The position numbers and the translations under genes are program-made. The notes below the pieces were generated by a model, which searched no databases, was not told the DNA's origin, and saw only the letters and a list, made by a program, of their open reading frames with translations. Positions 54,669 to 64,000 of a DNA stretch of 64,000 nt are shown here, in pieces (the stretch's first letter is position 1; the number at the start of each line of letters is the position of its first letter). The stretch is from Caballeronia sp. INDeC2 (GTDB taxonomy: Bacteria; Pseudomonadota; Gammaproteobacteria; Burkholderiales; Burkholderiaceae), in NCBI RefSeq assembly GCF_023631325.1, contig NZ_JALQDG010000033.1, positions 1 to 64,000 of the forward strand, in the 5' to 3' direction.

Positions 54669-55918
54669 ACGCGCCCGCTCAAGAGATGGAAATTGCAGAA
54701 CTCGCGCAGAGCGCCGGCGCGCGCAGCGAAAGCGAGTTGATCGAAGCCGCGAAGCGCGTGGCCGCCGTCGCGGCACAGCACGCCGATGCGGTCGATCGCG
54801 AAGCGCGCTTCCCCGCCGAAGCCGTTGCGGCAATGCGCGAGGAACGTCTCTTCTCCGCGATGATCCCGGCGATGTACGGCGGCGACGGCCTTTCGCTCAC
54901 CGGCGTCGCGCGTTTGTGCGAGGCGATGGCGCAAGGCTGTGCATCGTCCGCGATGATCTATGCGATGCATCAGAGCCAGGTCGTGTGCATCGTCGATCAT
55001 GGTGCGAACGTGGCCTGGCAGCGCGACTTCCTCGCGCGCATGGTCAGCGAACAACTGTTGCTCGCATCGGCGACCTCGGAAGAGAACATCGGCGGCAACA
55101 TGCGCACGAGCGCATGCGCGGTGGATCTTATCGACAATGCATTTCGCATCGAGAAGCTCGCGCCGACCATCTCGTACGGCAAGTATGCCGATTGCATTCT
55201 GGTGACGGCGCGCCGTCATCCCGATGCGCCGCCCTCCGATCAGGTGCTGATCGTCGCGCCGCGCGATACGTTCACGCTCGAGCAGCGCGGCACGTGGGAC
55301 ACGCTCGGCATGCGCGGAACCTGCAGCGAAGGACATCGTCTGGTCGCAAGCGGCATCGCCGAACAGATCCTGCCCGCGCCGTTCTCGCGCATCGCCGACG
55401 AAAGCATGTTGCCCGTATCGCATACCTTGTGGTCGTCGGTATGGTGCGGCATCGCCAGTGACGCGGCCAATCGCGCGCATCAGTTCTTCCGCAATCAGGC
55501 CCGCGGCAAGCCCGCATTGCCGCCTTCGGCCGCACGGCTTTCGCAAGTGCTCACGCTCATCAAGATGATGCAGGCGCGTCTGCGCGAATCGCTCGCGAAC
55601 GTCGAAGCGGCACAGGCAGAGCGCGCCGCGCGCAAGGCGAGCCAGAGCAATGACGACGACGCGCCGCTCACGGCGTCGATCGGCATCAACGCGGACCTGA
55701 ACATGCTCAAGCTGGCGATCTCGCAATCGGCCCTGCATGTCGTGCAGGAAACGCTGATGGTCTGCGGCATGGCGGGCTACAAGAACGACACGCCGTTCAG
55801 CGTGGGGCGCCATCTGCGCGATCTGCATTCGGCGCCGCTCATGATCAGCAACGACCGCATCGAATTGAACACGGCGAATCTGCTGCTTGCGCAGCGCGCC
55901 GCAACGGGGACCCTTTGA
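54665..55918 (+). CDS. acyl-CoA dehydrogenase-like flavoprotein acting on carrier-bound substrate
   Basis: A 417-residue ACAD-family protein: N-terminal helical domain (FPAEAVAAMREERLFSAMIPAMYGGDGLSL), middle beta domain with LLLASATSEENIGGNMRT and GTWDTLGMRGTCSEGHRL, and C-terminal helical domain. The usual C-terminal catalytic-Glu segment (YEGT type) is replaced by LMISNDRIELNT, so the catalytic base must differ. ACAD-type enzymes are known to oxidise prolyl-S-carrier protein in antibiotic pathways; here oxidation of an aminoacyl-S-carrier protein is inferred. Second gene of the operon. Confidence 0.83.
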   Translation: MNAPAQEMEIAELAQSAGARSESELIEAAKRVAAVAAQHADAVDREARFPAEAVAAMREERLFSAMIPAMYGGDGLSLTGVARLCEAMAQGCASSAMIYAMHQSQVVCIVDHGANVAWQRDFLARMVSEQLLLASATSEENIGGNMRTSACAVDLIDNAFRIEKLAPTISYGKYADCILVTARRHPDAPPSDQVLIVAPRDTFTLEQRGTWDTLGMRGTCSEGHRLVASGIAEQILPAPFSRIADESMLPVSHTLWSSVWCGIASDAANRAHQFFRNQARGKPALPPSAARLSQVLTLIKMMQARLRESLANVEAAQAERAARKASQSNDDDAPLTASIGINADLNMLKLAISQSALHVVQETLMVCGMAGYKNDTPFSVGRHLRDLHSAPLMISNDRIELNTANLLLAQRAATGTL

Positions 55919-55922
55919 CGAT

Positions 55923-56990
55923 ATGAACATGCCGACGGAACAGGCCGCCATGATGCAGGCCGAAGCACAAGCACAATCACAAGAGACTCAGGCACCGTAC
56001 GACAAATCGGACTTGACCTTGCGCGATCGCCTGATCGAAGCGGGCATTCTGCTCGACACTGGCGAAGACGGTCTCTATGGCCGCAGCGAAGTGTTCGAGG
56101 ACGTCGTCGAGCGCCTCAATCAGGCGATCACGATGCTCGGCGCGGACCAGCACGCGGAAGTGCTGCGCTTTCCGCCCGCGATGCGCCGCCGCGATTTCGA
56201 AGACAGCGAGTATCTGAAGAGCTTCCCGAATCTCGCGGGCACGATTCATTCGTTCCAGGGCAACGACCGCGGGCATCATCGCCTGCTCGAAGCGCTCGAC
56301 AAGGTCGTGCATATCGGCGAGGAAGAAGAGCGTTCCGATGAATGGATGGATCAGCAAAAGCCCACGCGCCTCGTGCTCACGCCGGCCGCATGCTATCCGA
56401 TTTATCCGCTCGTCGCAAAGCGCGGAAAGCTCGCCGAAGACGGCGCGACCTTCGATGCATTCTCGTACTGCTTCCGTCACGAGCCGTCGATCGATCCGGG
56501 CCGCATGCAGATGTTCCGCATGCGCGAGTACATTCGCGTCGGTAGCCCCGAACAGGTGATGGCGTTCCGTCAGAAGTGGATCGAACGCGGCTCGCTGCTC
56601 GTGAATATGCTCGAACTGCCCTTCGAGATCGACCTCGCAAACGATCCGTTCTTCGGGCGCGGCGGCATGATCGTTGCGGATAGCCAGCGCGCGCAGCAAC
56701 TCAAGTTCGAACTGCTCGTGCCGGTCGCGACGCCCGATCGTCCGACCGCTTGCCTGTCGTTCAACTATCACCAGGACCATTTCGGCGAGCTGTGGCACAT
56801 CAGCCAGGCGGACGATCAGGTCGCGCATACCGCATGCGTCGGCTTCGGCATGGAGCGCACGACGCTCGCGCTCTTCCGTCATCATGGACTCGATGTGAAG
56901 GCGTGGCCCGAGAAAGTTCGCCAGTTGCTGTGGGGCGACAAGGCTCCGCTCATCGAAGCAGGCCTTGCGAATCTGGGAAGCCAGACATGA
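55923..56990 (+). CDS. amino acid:[carrier protein] ligase (SerRS-like catalytic core)
   Basis: A 355-residue class II aminoacyl-tRNA-synthetase homologue without a tRNA-binding domain. Motif 2 is FSYCFRHEPSIDPGRMQMF (about residues 180-198) and motif 3 is GFGMERTTLALF (about 307-318). Predicted Zn ligands Cys157, Glu202 and Cys305 have the same 45- and 103-residue spacing I recall for the Bradyrhizobium enzyme. That family activates Gly or Ala and transfers it to the phosphopantetheine of a small carrier protein, not to tRNA. ATG 55923 follows the ACAD stop by 4 bases. Partner carrier protein is encoded at the head of the operon. Confidence 0.88.
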   Translation: MNMPTEQAAMMQAEAQAQSQETQAPYDKSDLTLRDRLIEAGILLDTGEDGLYGRSEVFEDVVERLNQAITMLGADQHAEVLRFPPAMRRRDFEDSEYLKSFPNLAGTIHSFQGNDRGHHRLLEALDKVVHIGEEEERSDEWMDQQKPTRLVLTPAACYPIYPLVAKRGKLAEDGATFDAFSYCFRHEPSIDPGRMQMFRMREYIRVGSPEQVMAFRQKWIERGSLLVNMLELPFEIDLANDPFFGRGGMIVADSQRAQQLKFELLVPVATPDRPTACLSFNYHQDHFGELWHISQADDQVAHTACVGFGMERTTLALFRHHGLDVKAWPEKVRQLLWGDKAPLIEAGLANLGSQT

Positions 56991-57985
56991 ACGCACGCTC
57001 GCCAGCAGAAGCCGTGATCGAAACGTCCGCGCACGGCGAGTACCGCCAGCACGCGCTGCATCGTGAAGAGCGCGTATGGCTGGAGACGAACTGTTATGTC
57101 GACTTGTGGATCGAGCTGCTGCATCACTACGGCTGCGATCCGCATGCGGCGCTCAACTTCACGGTGACGCAGGCGTTCGAGGGCGATCAGTTCACGTTCC
57201 CGAAGTTCTCGCTCGACGACATATCGCGGCTCTATGGCCTGCAGGCACAAGAGCTCGCGATCTACGACACGCTCGAAGCGCACGTGCGCGAACAGACGCG
57301 TCGCGGGCAGATGGTCGTGGTCGAAATGGACTCGTACTATCTGCCCGATACGCGTGCGACCGCATATCGGCAGACGCATACGAAGACGACCGTCGCTATC
57401 GATGCCATCGACACGGAGGCGAAGCGCATCACGTACTTCCATAACGCGGGGTATTTCGCGTTGTCGGGCGATGACTACGATGGCGTGTTCCGTCTGATGC
57501 CCGGCCTCGCGAGCGACGTTCACGCGCTCTTTCCGTACGTCGAGTTCGTGAAGCGCGCGCGTGCTCCGCTCGAAGGCGATGCGATGGTGCAACGCTCCGT
57601 CGAACTGCTCGCGTTGCGACTCGCGGATCGTCCCGCGACGAACCCGGTCGCGCAATGGCGTGCTGCATTCCCCGAGCATTTGCGCGCGTTGCTCGAACGC
57701 GATCCCGCGTACTATCACCTCTACACGTTCAACGTGATGCGTCAGCTCGGCTCGAACTTCGAGCTGCTGTCGAAGTATCTCGGCTGGCTGAACCGGCACG
57801 GCGTGAACGTCGCGGGCGAGATCCAGACGAGCGCGCAGGCTATCGCCAGCGAAGCGATGGTCATGCAGTTCCGTCTCGCGCGGGCCCGCATGCGCTCGCG
57901 TATCGATCCGTGCGAAGATTGCCTCGATTCGATGCAGGCTTCGTATGACAAGGTTATCGAGCCGCTCGCCGCGCGCTTCCTCTGA
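56987..57985 (+). CDS. DUF1839 family protein
   Basis: A 332-residue protein of the DUF1839 family, recognised by EERVWLETNCYVDLWIELLHHYGCDPHAAL and VVVEMDSYYLPDTRATAYRQTHTKTTVAI (core MDSYYLPDT). The conserved Cys/His/Asp pattern (NCYVD, HHYGCD, PDT, THTKTT) suggests a papain-like or transglutaminase-like peptide-cysteine fold related to enzymes that take acyl groups from carrier proteins, but no function is established. It overlaps the ligase stop by 4 bases, so it likely uses the aminoacyl thioester directly. Confidence 0.82.
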   Translation: MNARSPAEAVIETSAHGEYRQHALHREERVWLETNCYVDLWIELLHHYGCDPHAALNFTVTQAFEGDQFTFPKFSLDDISRLYGLQAQELAIYDTLEAHVREQTRRGQMVVVEMDSYYLPDTRATAYRQTHTKTTVAIDAIDTEAKRITYFHNAGYFALSGDDYDGVFRLMPGLASDVHALFPYVEFVKRARAPLEGDAMVQRSVELLALRLADRPATNPVAQWRAAFPEHLRALLERDPAYYHLYTFNVMRQLGSNFELLSKYLGWLNRHGVNVAGEIQTSAQAIASEAMVMQFRLARARMRSRIDPCEDCLDSMQASYDKVIEPLAARFL

Positions 57986-58055
57986 ACGCCGGGCCGCGCG
58001 GTAACTCGCGCGGCTTCGGCGTCGTTCTTTCGAATCCCGTCAACGAGGTAGGCAC

Positions 58056-64000
<5,945 letters not shown>

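Overview
The window is a high-GC beta-proteobacterial chromosome segment, most likely Burkholderiales of the Paraburkholderia/Caballeronia type. This is inferred from codon use, the trimeric porin, the indolepyruvate ferredoxin oxidoreductase fusion and the density of LysR/GntR/TetR-controlled catabolic operons. It looks like an accessory catabolic region. No tRNA, rRNA, CRISPR array, insertion sequence or phage gene was recognised. The first ~121 bases are an uninterpretable G/C homopolymer, which suggests a contig edge or assembly artefact.

Region 1 (0.1-16.4 kb) is nitrogen-compound uptake and amide hydrolysis. A PuuE-like deacetylase-fold hydrolase, a GntR regulator and a flavin-reductase-like protein form one minus-strand operon. 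A polyamine-type ABC importer (ATPase, Tat-exported binding protein, two permeases) and a TetR regulator follow. A BMP-type (nucleoside/purine class) ABC importer is then divergent from an isochorismatase-fold amidohydrolase, an amidase and the trio HpxX/AtzG, HpxY/AtzE and HpxZ/AtzH. The simplest reading is capture and stepwise hydrolysis of purine/ureide or s-triazine-like nitrogen compounds.

Region 2 (16.4-23.3 kb) is a meta-cleavage aromatic operon: FAH-family hydrolase, two-domain extradiol dioxygenase, MhpA/DntB-like flavin hydroxylase, porin and MFS transporter. A divergent TetR gene controls it, and its promoter is flanked by two copies of one operator. Three decayed genes follow (an AraC-family tail, a frameshifted FAD monooxygenase and a chemoreceptor tail).

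Region 3 (25.4-42.4 kb) holds an EAL phosphodiesterase, a YqjI/YqjH-like PadR-ferric reductase pair with a clear PadR palindrome and an IlvD/Edd-family sugar-acid dehydratase. It also holds a seven-gene operon combining a taurine/nitrate-type ABC importer with an aconitase-family hydratase (LeuC/LeuD-like) and an isocitrate-lyase-family lyase. GntR and LysR regulators, a glutaredoxin-DinB fusion, a UspA protein, a LysR protein with two HTH domains and an O-methyltransferase follow.

Region 4 (42.4-54.0 kb) has an ECF sigma/anti-sigma operon preceded by an orphan small protein, an alpha/beta hydrolase, a glycosyltransferase/deacetylase pair, a GntR regulator, a small stress-like protein overlapping an antisense secreted Gly-rich ORF, a class II UvrA, a broken HD-domain gene and a YdcF-family protein.

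Region 5 (54.4-64 kb) is the most intriguing part. A stand-alone carrier protein, an acyl-CoA-dehydrogenase-like flavoprotein, a SerRS-derived amino acid:[carrier protein] ligase and a DUF1839 protein are tightly coupled, with a GH2 glycosidase behind them. The product of this non-ribosomal aminoacyl-carrier pathway is unknown. An L-arabinose/D-galactose 1-dehydrogenase and the C-terminal part of an indolepyruvate ferredoxin oxidoreductase close the window.
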